Shown here piece after piece: positions 34,601 through 49,600 of a stretch of 64,000 nucleotides of DNA. The DNA is from Winogradskya humida (GTDB taxonomy: Bacteria > Actinomycetota > Actinomycetes > Mycobacteriales > Micromonosporaceae): the NCBI RefSeq assembly GCF_016862215.1, contig NZ_BOMN01000129.1, forward strand, positions 52,251-116,250, written 5' to 3'. A model generated the notes under the pieces. It had not been told where the DNA came from. It made no database searches and saw only the letters and a program-made list of their open reading frames with translations. Every line of letters starts with the position of its first letter. Within the stretch, counting starts at the first letter, position 1. The translations under genes and the position numbers were made by a program.

Positions 34601-37600
34601 CCGCGTCGGCGAACCGCACCGACTCCCGCACGTGCCGCACCCAGTACTCCGGCGACGCGAGCTCCTCGGCCGACGTGAGCTCACCGGTCAGCGTCGACAC
34701 GATCGGGATGACCGGGGTCCCGAAGGACACCCCCTCGAGAACCCGCCGGAAATCGTCGAGCATCGGCTCCATCAGCGGCGAGTGGAACGCGTGGCTCACC
34801 CGCAGCCGGGTCACCTTGCGGCCCGCGTCACGCCAGTAGCCGGCAACCACCTCCACATCAGCGGCGACACCGGAGACGACGACAGCGTCAGGGCCGTTCA
34901 CCGCCGCGATACCCACGCTGTCCGGCAGTTCCGCGACGACCTCGGCCTCGGACGCCTGAATCGCCATCATCACACCGCCCGACGGCAACGCCTGCATCAG
35001 CGAACCCCGGGCCGACACGACAGCCGCGGCGTCGGCGAGGGTCCACACCCCGGACACGTGTGCGGCGGCCAGCTCGCCGATCGAGTGGCCCGCCAGCACG
35101 TCCGGGCGTACACCCCAGGACTCCAGCAGGCGGAACAGCGCCACCTCGACCGCGAACAACGCCGGCTGGGTCACGCCGGTCTCGTTCAGCGCGCCGGCGT
35201 CATCGCCGGCCATGACCTCCCGCACCCGCGGCTCGAACTGCGCCAGCACCCCTTCCAGGGCTTCGGCGAACACCGGGAAACGCCCGGCCAGTTCACGTCC
35301 CATGCCCAGGCGCTGCGAGCCCTGACCCGAGAACAGAAAACCAAGCCGATGTTCGTACGCGACCCCGCGCACCACCGCGCCCCCGGTGCGGCCCTCCGTG
35401 GCGGCGCTCAGCCCCGCCATCAGCTCCGGGAGGTCACCGCCGAGAACCGCCAGCCGGTGCTCGAACCCGGACCGTGACGTCGCCAGCGCCCGGGCGACCA
35501 CCGCCGGATCGGGCCCGGGCAGCGCGGCCAGGGCATCCCGGAGCCGCGCCAGCTGCTCCCGCAGGGCCGGCTCGCTCCGGCCGGACACCAGCCACGGGCC
35601 GGGCGGAGCGGCGGGAGCCTGGGACACCTCGCGGTCCGGCAGGCCGGGATCCGGCACGGCGTCCTGCGGCACCTCGGGATCCGGCGCCGACTCGATGATC
35701 ACGTGCGCGTTGGTGCCGCTGAAGCCGAACGACGACACGCCCGCCCGGCGTGGCCGGTCACCCCGCGGCCACGACCGGGCCTCGGTCAGCAGCTCCACGG
35801 CGCCGGCGGACCAGTCGATGTGCGGCGAGGGCTCGTCGGCGTGCAGCGTCTTCGGCAGCAGGCCGTTGCGCAGCGCCATGACCATCTTGATGATGCCGCC
35901 CACACCGGCGGCGGCCTGGGTGTGGCCGATGTTGGACTTCAGCGAGCCCAGCCAGAGCGGGTCCCCGGCCCGGTCCCGGCCATAGGTGGCCAGCAACGCC
36001 TGCGCCTCGATCGGGTCGCCCAGCGTCGTGCCCGTGCCGTGGGCCTCCACGGCGTCGACGTCGTCAGGGGTCAGCCCCGCACCGGCGAGCGCCTGGCGGA
36101 TCACCCGCTGCTGCGCGGGGCCGTTGGGCGCCGTCAGGCCGTTCGACGCGCCGTCCTGGTTCACCGCCGAGCCGCTCACCACGGCCAGGACGGGGTGCCC
36201 GTTGCGGCGGGCGTCGGACAGCCGTTCCAGCACCAGCATCCCGGCGCCCTCGCCCCAGCCGGTGCCGTTGGCCCCGGCGGAGAACGAGCGGCACCGGCCG
36301 TCCGGCGACAGTCCCTGCTGACGGCTGAAGTCGATGAACGCGCCGGGCGTCGCCATGACGGTGGCACCGCCGGCGAGCGCGAGCGAGCACTCACCGGAGC
36401 GCAGCGCCTGCACCGCCAGGTGGAGCGCCACCAGCGACGAGGAACAGGCCGTGTCGACCGTCATCGCGGGGCCTTCGAGCCCGAACACGTAGGACAGCCG
36501 GCCGGACGCGACGCTGCCCGCGTTGCCGGTGCCGAGGAAGCTCTCGACCCCCGGCGGGACGCTGAACAGCTGGGAGGCGTAGTCGTGGTACATGACGCCC
36601 GCGAACACGCCGGTCGCGCTCCCGCGCAGCGAGCGCGGATCGATGCCCGCCCGCTCGAACGCCTCCCACGAGGTCTCCAGCAACAACCGCTGCTGCGGGT
36701 CCATCGCCAGCGCCTCGCGGGGCGAGATGCCGAAGAACGCCGGATCGAAACGGTCGGCGTCGTGCAGGAAACCACCCTCGCGGGTGTACGAGCTGCCCGC
36801 CCGCTCGCCCGAAGGGTCGTACAGCGACTCCACGTCCCACCCGCGCCCGTCCGGGAACCGCGTGATGCCCTCGGCCCCGTCGGCGAGCAACCGCCACAGG
36901 TCCTCGGGCGTACGCACTCCACCCGGGTAGCGGCAGCTCATGCCGACGAGCGCGATCGGCTCGCCGGTCACCGCGACGAAGGCGGGCACGGCAACCGCGG
37001 TGGCGGGGGCGTCCGCGAGCTCGTCGCCGAGCAGCGCGGCCAGCGCGGCGGGGGTCGGATAGTCGAAGATCAGCGTCGCCGGCAACCGCAGACCCGAGGC
37101 CACGTTGAGCCGGTTCCGCAGGTCGATCGCGGTCAGCGAGTCGAAGCCCAGCTCGGTGAACACCTGGCCGAGCGCGACCGCCTCCGGACCGGCGTGCCCG
37201 AGCACCGCGGCGACCTGGGTGCGGACCAGGTCCAGCAGCACCCGGACGCGTTCGTCCGCGTCCAGCGGCGCCAGCCGGGTCCGCAACGCGGCGGCCGGGT
37301 CGGCGCCGCTCCCCGCCGCCCTGCGGCTCGTCGTCCGCACGAGACCGCTGAACATCGGCGGCACCGCGACGGCGCCGCGCAGCGCGCGCAGGTCGAGCCG
37401 CATCGGTACGACAACCGGGGCGGAACCGCCGACGGCGGCGTCGAACAACGCGAGGCCCTCCCGCGCGGAGAGCCCGGCGGTGTCGGCGGCCGCCACCTGA
37501 GCTCCCATGCCCGCCGCCCACAGTCCCCACGCCAGCGAGGTCGCGGGCAGGCCCGCCGCGCGCCGGTGCCGGGCCAGGGCGTCCAGATACGCGTTGGCCG

Positions 37601-40600
37601 CCGCGTAGTTCCCCTGGCCAGGACCGCCTAGGGTGCCCGCCACCGAGGAGAACAGTACGAACGCGGACAGGTCCAGGTCCCGGGTCAGCTCGTGCAGATG
37701 CCACGCCGCGTCCACCTTGGGCCGGAAGACCACGTCGATCTGCTCGGCGGTCAGCGAGCCGATGGTCCCGTCGGCCAGGACCCCCGCGGTGTGCACGACA
37801 GCGGTCACGGGATGCGCCGCGAGCAGCGCGGCCACCGCGTCCCGGTCGGCCACGTCGCAGGCCACCACGGCCACCTCGGTGCCCAGAGCGGTCAGTTCGT
37901 CGCGCAGTGCCACGGCACCGTCCGCCGTGTCGCCGCGCCTGCTGGCCAGGATCAGCCGGCGGACGCCGTACCGCTCGGCGAGGTGCCGGGCGACCAGGCC
38001 GCCCAGCGCGCCCGACGCACCCGTCACCAGCACCGAGCTGTCCGGTCCGAACGCCGGGCCGGCGCCGGCCTCCGGGCGCAGCCGGGCCAGCCGGGCCGCG
38101 TAGGTCGTCGAGTCGCGCACCGCGAGCTGGGGTTCGCCGGTGGCGAGGGCCGCCGTCCAGCCGTCCTCGTCGTCGGTGTCCACCAGCACCAGCCGGCCGG
38201 GGTTCTCCGTCTGCGCCGAGCGGAGCAGGCCCCACACCGCGGCCGACACCGCGGCGGGTACGTCGATCTCGTCGCCGACCGCCACCGCGCCGCGGGTGAC
38301 CACCACCAGCTTCGACTCGATGGTGCGGTCGTCGGCCAGCCAGCCCTGCACGAGTTCCAGAGCGGTGAGCACCTCCGCGCGTACGGCGGCCACGTCACCG
38401 GAGCCGGCGGAGCGCACCACGACGTGGTCCGGCAGGGTCTCCCCCGCGTCGAGTGCCGACCGCACCGCGGCCCAGCCGGTGAACTCCGCCACCGAGCCGG
38501 CGCTGCCCGCGGACGCGGGAACGGGCACCCAGTCGAGGTGGAACAGCGAGTCCCAGCCCTGCTGCTCCGACGGTGCCGAAAACGGCCGGAGCACCAGCGA
38601 GTCGATCGTCGCCACCGGTGCGCCCGTGTCATCCGCGACCGTCAGCGCCACGCCGCCGGTCCCCGTGGGCGACAGCCGTACCCGCAGCGCCGTCGCGCCG
38701 GAGGCGTGCAACCGGACACCCGACCAGGAGAATGGCAACCGCCCGGGACCGTCGCCACCGGCCAGGCCGATGGCGTGCAGCGCCGCGTCGAGCAACGCCG
38801 GATGCAGCCCGAAAGCGGCCGCCTCAGCCCCGTCCGGCAACGCGACCTCGGCGTATACGTCGTCTCCCGAGCGCCAGGCCGCCCGCAGGCCCTGGAACAC
38901 GGGCCCGTATCCGAAGCCACCGTCGGCCATCCGGTCGTAGTGGCCGGTCAGGTCCACGGCCTCCGCGCCGGGGGGCGGCCAGGTGCCGACGCCGGCCGGG
39001 ACCGGTCCGGCGCCGACCGCCAGGACGCCGCTCGCGTGCCGGATCCACAGGTCGCTGTCGTCGCCCCGGGCATGGACCGTCAGCGTGCGCCGGCCCGATT
39101 CGTCCGGCGCTCCCACCCGTACCTGGATCCGGACGCCACCGTGCTCGGGCAGTACCAGCGGGACCTCGAGGGTCAGCTCCTCGACCAGGTCACAGCCCAG
39201 CTCGTCGCCGGCCCGGACGGCGAGCTCGACGAACGCCGTACCGGGCACCAGGACCGCGCCCTGGATCGCGTGATCGGCGAGCCAGGGGTGGGATTCCAGG
39301 GACAACCGGCCGGTAAGCAGCTGCCAGTCCGAGTCGGCGGTGTCGATGACCGCGCCGAGCAGGGGGTGCCCGGCCGCGCCGAGCCCGGCCGCGCCGAGGT
39401 CGCCCGCCGACACACCGGCGTCCAGCCAGTAGCGCTGGTACTGGAATGCGTACGTCGGCAGCTCGACACGCCTGGCACCGCGACCGGCGAAGAACGCTTC
39501 CCAGCCGACCTTCACGCCGCGCGTGCCGAGCTGTGCCACCGCGGAGATCAGCGCGGTCTCCTCCGGCCGGTCCGCCCGCAGCAGCGGCACGAAGCCGGCG
39601 CCCGGGGCGGATTCCTGGCCCAGGGCGGTCAGCGTGGCACCGGGGCCGATCTCGACAAACGTGAGCATGCCGTCCGCCACCATCGACTCCACGGCCGCGG
39701 CGAAGCGCACCGGTTGGCGTACGTGCCGCACCCAGTAGTCCGGCGAGGCGAGCTCGTCGGCGAGGGCGAGCCGTCCCGTCAGCGTGGACACGATCGGGAC
39801 GGTGGGTGCGTGGTAGGCGACGTCTTCCAGCACCTGCCGGAACTCGCCGAGCATCGGCTCCATCAGCGGCGAGTGGAACGCGTGGCTCACGGTCAACCGG
39901 GTCACCTTGCGCCCGGCCGCACGCCAGCGATCGGCGACAGCATCGGCGTCGGCGGCCGCACCGGAGATCACGACCGAGTCCGGGCCGTTGACCGCCGCGA
40001 TGCCGAGGGTGTCCGGCAGGTCCGCCGCGACCTCGGCCTCGGACGCCTGGATCGCCACCATCGCACCGCCCTCGGGCAGCGCCTGCATGAGCGAGCCCCG
40101 GGCCGCCACCACCCTGGCGGCGTCGGACAGCGACCACAGGCCGGACACGTGGGCCGCGGCCAGCTCGCCGATCGAGTGCCCGGCCAGCATGGTGGGCCGG
40201 ATGCCCCACGACTCGAGCAGCCGGAAGAGTGCCACCTCGATCGCGAACAACGCCGGCTGCGTCACTGCCGTCCCGTTCAGCGCCTCCGCGTCGGCGACGT
40301 CGCGGACAGCGGGGTCGAAATGACCGAGGACCTCGTCGAGGGCCTCGGCGAAGACGGGGAAGCGCTCCGCGAGCTCCCGGCCCATGCCCAGCCGCTGCGA
40401 GCCCTGCCCGGAGAACAGGAAACCCACCCCGCCCATCGCGGGGAGCCCCGAGACGAGGCCGGGGAATTCGCTCTCCCCGGCCAGGGCGTCGAGCCCGGCC
40501 AGCAACGCCGCCCGGTCGTCCGTCACCAGGGCGGCCCGGTGGTCGAAGGCCGAACGGGTCGCCGCCAACGAGTAGGCGAAGTCCAGCACGCCGGTCTCCG

Positions 40601-43600
40601 GCTCTCCGGCGACGCGCTCCCGCAGCCGGGCCGCCTGGTCCCGCAACGCCTTCGCGCTGCGCGCGGACAGCATCAGCGGCACGACGCCGCCGGCCGGGGC
40701 CGGGTGGGTGCCCTCGTCGGGAGCCTGCTCGATGATGGTGTGCGCGTTCGTGCCGCTGATGCCGAACGACGACACCCCGCCCCGGCGTACCCGGCCGGTC
40801 TCCGGCCACGGCCGGGCCCGGGTCAGCAGCTCGACGTCGCCGGCGGACCAGTCCACCTGGGACGAGGGCTCGGTGACGTGCAGGGTCGGTGGCAGCACGC
40901 CGTGCCGCATCGCCATGATCATCTTGATGATGCCCGCGACGCCGGCGGCGGCCTGCGTGTGGCCGATGTTCGACTTGATCGAGCCGAGCCACAGCGGCTC
41001 ACCGGTGCGGTCCTGACCGTACGTGGCGAGCAGCGCCTGGGCCTCGATCGGGTCGCCGAGCGTCGTGCCGGTGCCGTGTGCCTCGACCGTGTCGATGTCG
41101 GACGGTGTCAGCCCGGCACCGGCGAGGGCCTGCCGGATCACCCGCTGCTGCGACGGTCCGTTCGGGGCGGTCAGGCCGTTCGACGCGCCGTCCTGGTTGA
41201 TCGCGGAGCCCCGCACGATCGCGAGGACCGGGTGCCCGTTGCGGCGGGCGTCCGACAACCGCTCGACGAGAAGCATGCCGACGCCCTCGCCCCAGCCCGT
41301 ACCGTCGGCGGTGTCGGAGAACGACTTGCACCGGCCATCGGCGGCCAGCCCGCCCTGACGGCTGAAGTCCACGAACGTGGCCGCCGTGGACATCACCGCC
41401 ACACCGCCCGCCAGCGCCAGCTCGCATTCACCCGTACGCAGTGCCTGCACCGCCATGTGCAGGGCGACCAGCGACGACGAGCACGCCGTGTCCACCGTCA
41501 CCGCGGGACCCTCCAGCCCCAGGACGTACGCGACCCGGCCGGACGCGACGCTGCCGGACGCGCCGGTGCCCAGGTGACCCAGCACGTCCTGCGGCACGGA
41601 CCGCAGCCGGGCCGCGTAGTCGTGGTACATCAGCCCCGCGAACACGCCGGTCGCGCTGCCCCGTGCCGTCTCGGGGGCGATCCCGGCGCGCTCGAACGCC
41701 TCCCAGGACGCCTCCAGCAGCAGCCGCTGCTGCGGGTCCATCGCGAGCGCCTCCCGCGGTGAGATGCCGAAGAACGCCGGATCGAACTGGTCGGCGTCGT
41801 AGAGGAAGCCGCCCTCACGGGAGTACGACGTACCCGGGTGGTCCCGGTCCGGGTGGTACAGGCTCGCCAGGTCCCAGCCGCGGTTGACGGGGAACTCGCC
41901 GATGGCGTCGGCGCCGTCCAGCACGAGCCGCCACAGGTCCTCCGGCGTGTTGACCCCGCCGGGGTAGCGGCAGCTCATGCCGATGATCGCGATCGGGTCG
42001 CCGGTCACCGCCGCCGGCGTACGGGTGGTCGTCACGGCGGCGGGGGCGCCCTCGAGCCCGGTGTCGAGGAATGCGGCCACCGCCTGGGGTGACGGGTAGT
42101 CGAAGACCAGCGTGGCCGGCAGGCGCAGCTCGGTGGCCGCGTTGAGGTTGTTGCGCAGTTCGACGGCGCTGAGCGAGTCGAATCCCAGGTCCCGGAACGC
42201 GCGGTCCGGCGCGATGGCGTGTGCCGAGCCGTGGCCGAGCACCACGGCCACGTGGGCGAGCACCAGGTCGAGCAGCGTCTGCTGCCGTTCCGCCGCGGTC
42301 AGGCCGGCGAGAGACCGCGCCAACGCCGATCCCGCCGCGGAGCCGGCTTCGGCGGCCCGGCGTGCCGTGCCCCGCACCAGCCCGCGCAGCAGGGGCGGCA
42401 CGGGCCAGGATCGTGCCTGCTGACGCATCGCCGGCAGGTCCATCGGTGCCGGGACCAGGGTGGCCCGTCCGGTCGTGGCAGCCGCGTCGAACAGCGCCAG
42501 GCCCTCCTCGGTCCGCAGCGGCACAAAACCGCTCCGGCTCATGCGCTTCAGGTCCGCGTCGTCGAGATGGCCCGTCATGCCACTGGCCTCGGCCCACAGG
42601 CCCCACGCCAGCGAGGTGGCGGGCAGGCCCCGGGCCCGGCGGTGCTGCGCCAGCGCGTCCAGGAACGTGTTGGCCGACGAGTAGTTGCCCTGGCCCGAAC
42701 CGCCGAACACGCCCGCGACGGCGGAGAACAGCACGAACGCCGACAGGTCCGCGTCCTTCGTCAGGTCATGCAGGTTCCACGCCGCATCCACCTTCGGCCG
42801 GAACACACCGTCGATCCGCTCCGGCGTCAGCGATCCGATCGTCGCGTCGTCCAGCACACCCGCCGTGTGCACGACCGCGGAGATCTCATGCCCGGCCAGC
42901 AACGCCGCCACGGCGTCCCGATCCGCCACGTCACACGCCGCGAGCACCACATCGGCGCCCAGCGCGGTCAGTTCCGCACGCAACTCCTCCGCACCCTCGG
43001 CGGCCGCACCACGCCGGCTCACCAGCACCAGGCTCCGGACATCGCGTTCCGCGACCAGATGCCGGGCGATCAGGCCACCGAGCGTGCCCGTCGCACCGGT
43101 GACCAGAACGGCGCCCGTACCGAACCCGGGATCCTCCACCACCGAACGCTCGACCCTGGCCAGACGCGGGACAATGACCACACCCGACCGCACCGCCAGC
43201 TGCGGCTCACCCGTTGCCAGGGCCGCCGCCAGCGCCTCCGGCGATACCTCGTCCTCGTCCACGTCGACCAGCACGAACCGGTCCGGGTTCTCCGACTGCG
43301 CCGAACGCACCAGACCCCACACCGCCGCCTGCGCCAGCCCCGGCACCTCATCACCGGCACCCACAGCAACCGCACCCCGGGTCACGATCACCAGACGCGG
43401 GCCCTCCTGCGACAACCAGGACTGCACCGTGGCCAGCGCCCAGTGCGCCACCTCGTGGGCCGCGGACGCCGGATCGGCACCGGTTGGCATCGGGCAGGTA
43501 AGGACGGCGAAGTCGGGCAGCGCCGTCTCCGCGCCCGCCCAGCCGACCGAGGGGAGGTCGCCGCCGGGCAGCGCGACCGGCACCCAGTCCAGGCCGAACA

Positions 43601-46600
43601 GCGCGTCGCCGGTGCCGTCGCCGGCCAATTGCTCCTGCGAGACCGGGCGCAGCACCAGCGAGTCCACCGTCGCGACCGGGGCGCCCGTGCCGTCCGCCAC
43701 CGCCAGGGCCACCCGGTCCTCGCCCGACGGCGTCAGGCGTACCCGCAGCAGTTCCGCGCCGGAGGCGTACAGGCGCACACCCGACCAGGAGAACGGCAGC
43801 CGGCCGGGTCCGCCGGCATCGCCGATCAGGCCGATGGCGTGCAGCGCCGCGTCGAGCAGGGCCGGGTGCAGGCCGAAGCCCTCCGCCCCCACACCCTCGG
43901 GCAGCGCCACTTCGGCGTAGACCTCGCCGTCGAGCCGCCAGGCCGCCCGCAGGCCCTGGAACATCGGTCCGTACCCGAAACCGGCCTCGGTCATGTGGTG
44001 GTAGAAGCCGTCCAGGGCGACGGCCTCGGCACCGGCGGGCGGCCACTCCGGCAACGGGATACCGGCGGAGCGGGCAGCCGTGCCGAGCAGTCCGGTGGCA
44101 TGCCGGGTCCACGAGCGGCCGTCGTCACCCGCGCTGGAGTGGAAGCTGATCTCCCGGCGGCCCGATCCGTCCGGGGAGCCGACCGACACCTGCACGAGCG
44201 TCGCGCCGTCTGCGGGCAGGACCAGCGGCGCCTCCAGGGTCAGTTCCTCCACGACGTCGCAGCCGACCTGGTCACCCGCGCGGATCGCCAGCTCGGCGAA
44301 CGCCGTCCCGGGCAGCAGGATCGAGCCGAGCACGGCGTGGTCGGCGAGCCACGGGTGGCTGCGTACCGAGAGCCGTCCGGTCAGCAGTGCCCCGTCCGTG
44401 CCGCCGAGGACGACGGCCGCGCCCAGCAGGGGGTGTTCGGCCGCGCCGAGCCCGGCCGCCGCGACATCCCCCACCGAGGGCAGCACGGCCGGCCAGTAAC
44501 GCTCGCGCTGGAACGCATAGGTCGGCAGTTCCACCCGGCGGCCGCTGTCGCCGCCGAAGAACGGCTCCCAGTCCACGCGTACGCCACGGACATGCAGCTG
44601 CCCCGCAGCAGTGACAACAGCGAGTTCCTCAGATCTGTCAGTACGCAGCACGGGCACGAACACCGCGTCCGGCAACGACTCCTGACCCAACGCCGACAAC
44701 ACGCCACCGGGCCCGATCTCAACGAAGACGTCAGCACCCGTGGCAACCACCGCGTCAGCGAACCGGACCGCCTCGCGCACATGCCGCACCCAGTAGTCGG
44801 GTGACGTGATCTCCCCCGCGGCCACGATCGGAATCGTCGGCGTCCCGAACGACACCCCCTCCAGCACCGCACGGAACTCGTCGAGCATCGGCTCCATCAA
44901 CGGCGAATGGAACGCATGACTGACCTTGAGCCGCGTGACCTTCCGGCCCGCGTCACGCCACCGCTCTGCCACCGCGTCCACATCAGCGGCGACCCCGGAA
45001 AGGACCACCGAATTCGGGCCGTTCACCGCAGCCAAACCCACCGTGCCCGACAAATCGGAAGCGAGCTCGGCCTCGGACGCCTGGATCGCCACCATCGCAC
45101 CACCCGACGGCAACGCCTGCATCAACGAACCACGCGCCGACACCACCTTCGCCGCATCCTCCAACGACCACACACCAGCCACATACGCCGCCGCCAACTC
45201 ACCAATCGAATGACCCGCCAACACATCCGGCCTGATGCCCCACGACTCCAAGAGCCGGAACAGCGCCACCTCAACGGCGAACAAAGCAGGCTGCGTCACC
45301 GCCGTCTCGTTCAACGACTCCGCATCCGCGACCTCACGAACGGTCGGATCGAAATGACTGAGGACCTCGTCGAAAGCCGAGGCGAACACCGGGAAACGGC
45401 CCGCCAGCTCACGACCCATGCCGAGCCGCTGCGAACCCTGACCCGAGAACAGGAAAGCCAGCCGTGGCGCACCAGCCTCGCCGACGCTGCCCCGCCCCTC
45501 GGCGAGAGCCGCGAGCAGGTCGAGCATCGTGTCCCGGTCCTCGGCGACCAGCACGGCACGATGCTCCAGCTGTGCCCGCGTCGCGACCAGCGCCCGGCCC
45601 GTCTCCGCCAGGGTCAGGCCGGAGTTGTCCCGCACGAAGGACAGCAGGCGGGAAGCCTGCTCCCGCAACGCCTCCGCGGTCCGCGCCGACACCGGCCACG
45701 GAACGACCCCACCGGCCGGCGGGGGTTCCATGGCCACCACCGGCTCCGTCGCGGGCGCCTGCTCGATGATGGCGTGCGCGTTCGTACCGCTGAATCCGAA
45801 CGACGACACCCCGGCGCGCCGCGGATGTCCGTTCTCGGGCCATGGCCGCGCCTCCGCCAGCAACCGCACCGTGGCGCCGGACCAGTCGATGTGGGGTGAC
45901 GGCTCCTGCGCGTGCAGGGTCCGCGGTAGCAGACCGTTCCGCATCGCCATGACCATCTTGATCACGCCCGCGACGCCCGCGGCGGCCTGCGCGTGCCCGA
46001 TGTTCGACTTGATCGAGCCGAGCCACAGCGGCTCACCGAGACGGTCCTGGCCATACGTGGCGATCAGCGCCTGCGCCTCGATCGGGTCGCCCAGCGTCGT
46101 GCCGGTGCCGTGCGCCTCCACGGCGTCCACCTCGGCGGGCACCAGACCGGCGGCGGACAGTGCCTGCCGGATCACCCGTTGCTGCGCGGGCCCGTTCGGT
46201 GCGGTCAGGCCGTTCGACGCGCCGTCCTGGTTCACCGCGGAACCGCGGACGACAGCGAGCACCTGATGGCCGTTGCGCTGAGCGTCCGACAGCCGTTCCA
46301 CGCACAGCATGCCGACACCCTCGCCCCAGCCGGTGCCGTCCGCGCCCGCTCCGAACGCCTTGCACCGGCCGTCCTCCGCGAGCCCGCGCTGCCGGCTGAA
46401 CTCGATGAACGCGAACGGCAGGTTCATCACCGTCACGCCACCGGCCAGGGCCATCTCGCACTCACCGGCCCGCAGTGCCTGCACGGCCAGGTGCAACGCC
46501 ACGAGCGACGACGAGCACGCCGTGTCCACGGTGACAGCCGGGCCTTCGAGGCCGAAGAAGTAGGACAGCCGGCCCGACATGACGCTGGCCGCGTTGCCCG

Positions 46601-49600
46601 TCGACAGGTAGCCACCGGCGTCGTCGGTCGACGCGGCCACCAGTGGCGCGTAGTCCTGCAGGTTCGAGCCCACGAACACGCCGACGCGGGCGCCGCGTAC
46701 GGAGTCCGGGTCGATGCCGGCCCGTTCGAACGTCTCCCACGACGTCTCCATCAGGAGCCGCTGCTGCGGGTCCATGGCGAGGGCCTCCCGCGGGGAGATC
46801 CCGAAGAAGTCCGCGTCGAAGTCCGCCATGTCGTCGAGGAAGGCGCCCATCCGGGTGTACGACGTGCCGACGCTCGCGGGATCCGGGTCGTACAGCCGGT
46901 CCAGATCCCAGCCCCGATCGGCGGGGAACTCCGATACCAGGTCGCCCCCGGATCGCAGGACCTCCCACAGCTCTTCGGGGCTCGACACGCCGCCGGGGAA
47001 CCGGCACGCCATCGACACGATCGCGATCGGCTCGTCGCTCACCCCCGCCGGGGCCACGGGGATGAACGCGGCTGTGCCGGACAGCTCGGCGCGCAGGTGG
47101 GCCGCCAGTGCCGTGGCGTTCGGATAATCGAAGATCAAGGTCGCGGGCAGGGGTACGCCCGTCGCCTCACTCAACCGCGTCCGCAGCTCGACCGCGGTGA
47201 GCGAGTCGAAGCCCAGGTCCTTGAACGCGCGCACCGGGGAGAACGCGTCGCCGGACACGTGACCCAGCACCATGGCGGCCTCGAAGCGGACCACCTCGGT
47301 CAGTTCCCGTTCCTGCCCGGCCGCGTCCATGCCGGCCAGCCGCTGGGTGAGTGCCGAGCCGCCCTGCTCCGCCGGTGCGGCGTCGAACACCGCCCGGACG
47401 GCGGGCAGCTCGCCGAGCAGCGGGCTCATCCGCTGCACCATGAACGTGCCGGCGAACCGCTGCCAGTCGACGTCGGCGATGACGATGTTCCCGTCGCCGC
47501 GCTCGAGGGCCGTGGCGAGACCGGCGACGGCGGCCCCGGGTGCCAGCAGGGCGAGACCCCTGCGCTGCAGGTGCGTGGCCACGTCACGGGTCGCCACCAG
47601 ACCGCCGCCCGCCCACGGTCCCCATGCGACGGCTGTCGCCGGCAGGCCCGCCGCCCTGCGGTGCTCGGCGAGGGCGTCCAGGTAGGCGTTGGCCGAGGCG
47701 TACGCGCCCTGCCCGCCACTGCCCCAGACACCGGCGATCGAGGAGAACATCACGAACGCGTCCAGCGGCGTCCCGGACAGCAGCTCGTGCAGGTTCCAGG
47801 CCCCGTCCACCTTCGCCTTCAGCACCTCGGCGAATCCGGTGAGGTCGTCGGTGCCGAGGTCGGCGAGTGCCCCTGACCGCTCGATGCCCGCGGCGTGCAC
47901 GACGGCCGTAAGGGCCGGGATCCGCTCCAGCAGCGCCGCGACGGAGTCCCGGTCCGAGATGTCGCAGGCCTCGACCGTGACGGTCGCGCCCCGCCCGGCG
48001 AGCTCGGAGATCAGCTCCTCGGCGCCGTCGGCGGCACGGCCCCGGCGGCTCGTCAGGACGATGTGCCCGGCGCCGTGCGCCGCCAGCCAGCGTGCGACAT
48101 GCCCGCCCAGGGCCCCGAGACCACCGGTCACCAGCACGGTTCCCCGTGGTGTCCAGCGCGTGCCGGACGTCTCACCGGCAGGCGCGGGTGCCAGCCGGCG
48201 TCCCAGGATCCCGGCGCCGCGCACCGCGACCTGGTCCTCGCCGGCGGTTCCGGCCAGGACCGACACGAACAGGTCACCGGTCCGGTCGTCGCACACCTCG
48301 GGCAGGTCGACGAGACCACCCCAGCGGTCCGGCTGTTCGAGCGCGGCGACCCGGCCGAGACCCCACAGCATCGACTGGGCGTAGCCGTCCACGGTGTCAC
48401 CCGGGGCAGCCGCCACGGCGCCGGACGTCACCGCCCACAGCGGCGCGGGCTCGCCGGTGTCGCCGAGCGCCCGGAGCAGGCCGATCGTGCTGGTGACACC
48501 CGCGGGGACGTCCGACGGGCCGGCGTCGGCGAGTCCCAGCAGCGAGACGACTCCACGCAGCCCGGAGACCCGGTTCGCAAGGCCGGCCCAGTCCACCGCC
48601 GTGGGATCCACTTCCAGGACGTGCACGTCGGCGCCGTGGCGGGCCAGCGAATCGCGGACCCACCCGGTGCGGGTCTCACCGTCCGGTGCCACGAGCAGCC
48701 AGACACCCTCCAGCTCCCGGGGTTCCGGGGTCACCGGCTGCCAGTCGATCCGGTACCGCCAGCCGTCCGAGGTGGATCGGTCCCGCTGCTCGCGGCGCCA
48801 CGCCGACAGCCGGGGCAGCACCGCACTCAGCGGGTCGGTGGACGACACGTCGAGGGTGCGCGTCAGACCGTCGAGGTCACCGCCCTCGACAACCTCCCAG
48901 AACCGCGCTTCGACCGGCGACAGCCGCTGGATGAACGAGTCGAGCGGGAGCGCGTCGAGCCAGTAACGCTCGCGCTGGAACGCATAGGTGGGCAGATCCA
49001 CCCGCCGGCCGCCCATGCCCTCGAAGTAGGCGTTCCAATCAACCGCCACTCCCCGCACATGCAACCGGCCGACAGCAGAGACAACAGCAAGCTCTTCAGA
49101 TCTGTCAGTACGCAGTGCGGGCACGAAAACCGCATCCGGCAACGATTCCTGGCCCAACGCGGACAGCACACCACCCGGACCGATTTCGAGGAAGACGTCA
49201 GCACCCGTAGCAGCTACCGCGTCCCCGAACCGAACGGCATCGCGGACATGCCGCACCCAATACTCCGGCGACGTGATCTCCCCCGCGGACACGATCGGAA
49301 TCGTCGGAGTCCCAAACGACACACCCTCCAACACCCGGCGGAAGTCATCCAGCATCGGTTCCATCAGAGGTGAGTGGAACGCATGACTGACCTTCAACCG
49401 GGTCACCTTCCGGCCGGCCTCACGCCACCGCTCTGCAACCGCGTCCACGTCAGCAGCGACACCAGAGATCACGACCGAGGTCGGGCCGTTCACCGCAGCC
49501 AAACCCACCGTGTCCGACAAATCCGGCATGACCTCGGCCTCGGAGGCTTGGATCGCCGCCATCGCACCGCCGGACGGCAACGCCTGCATCAAACGACCAC

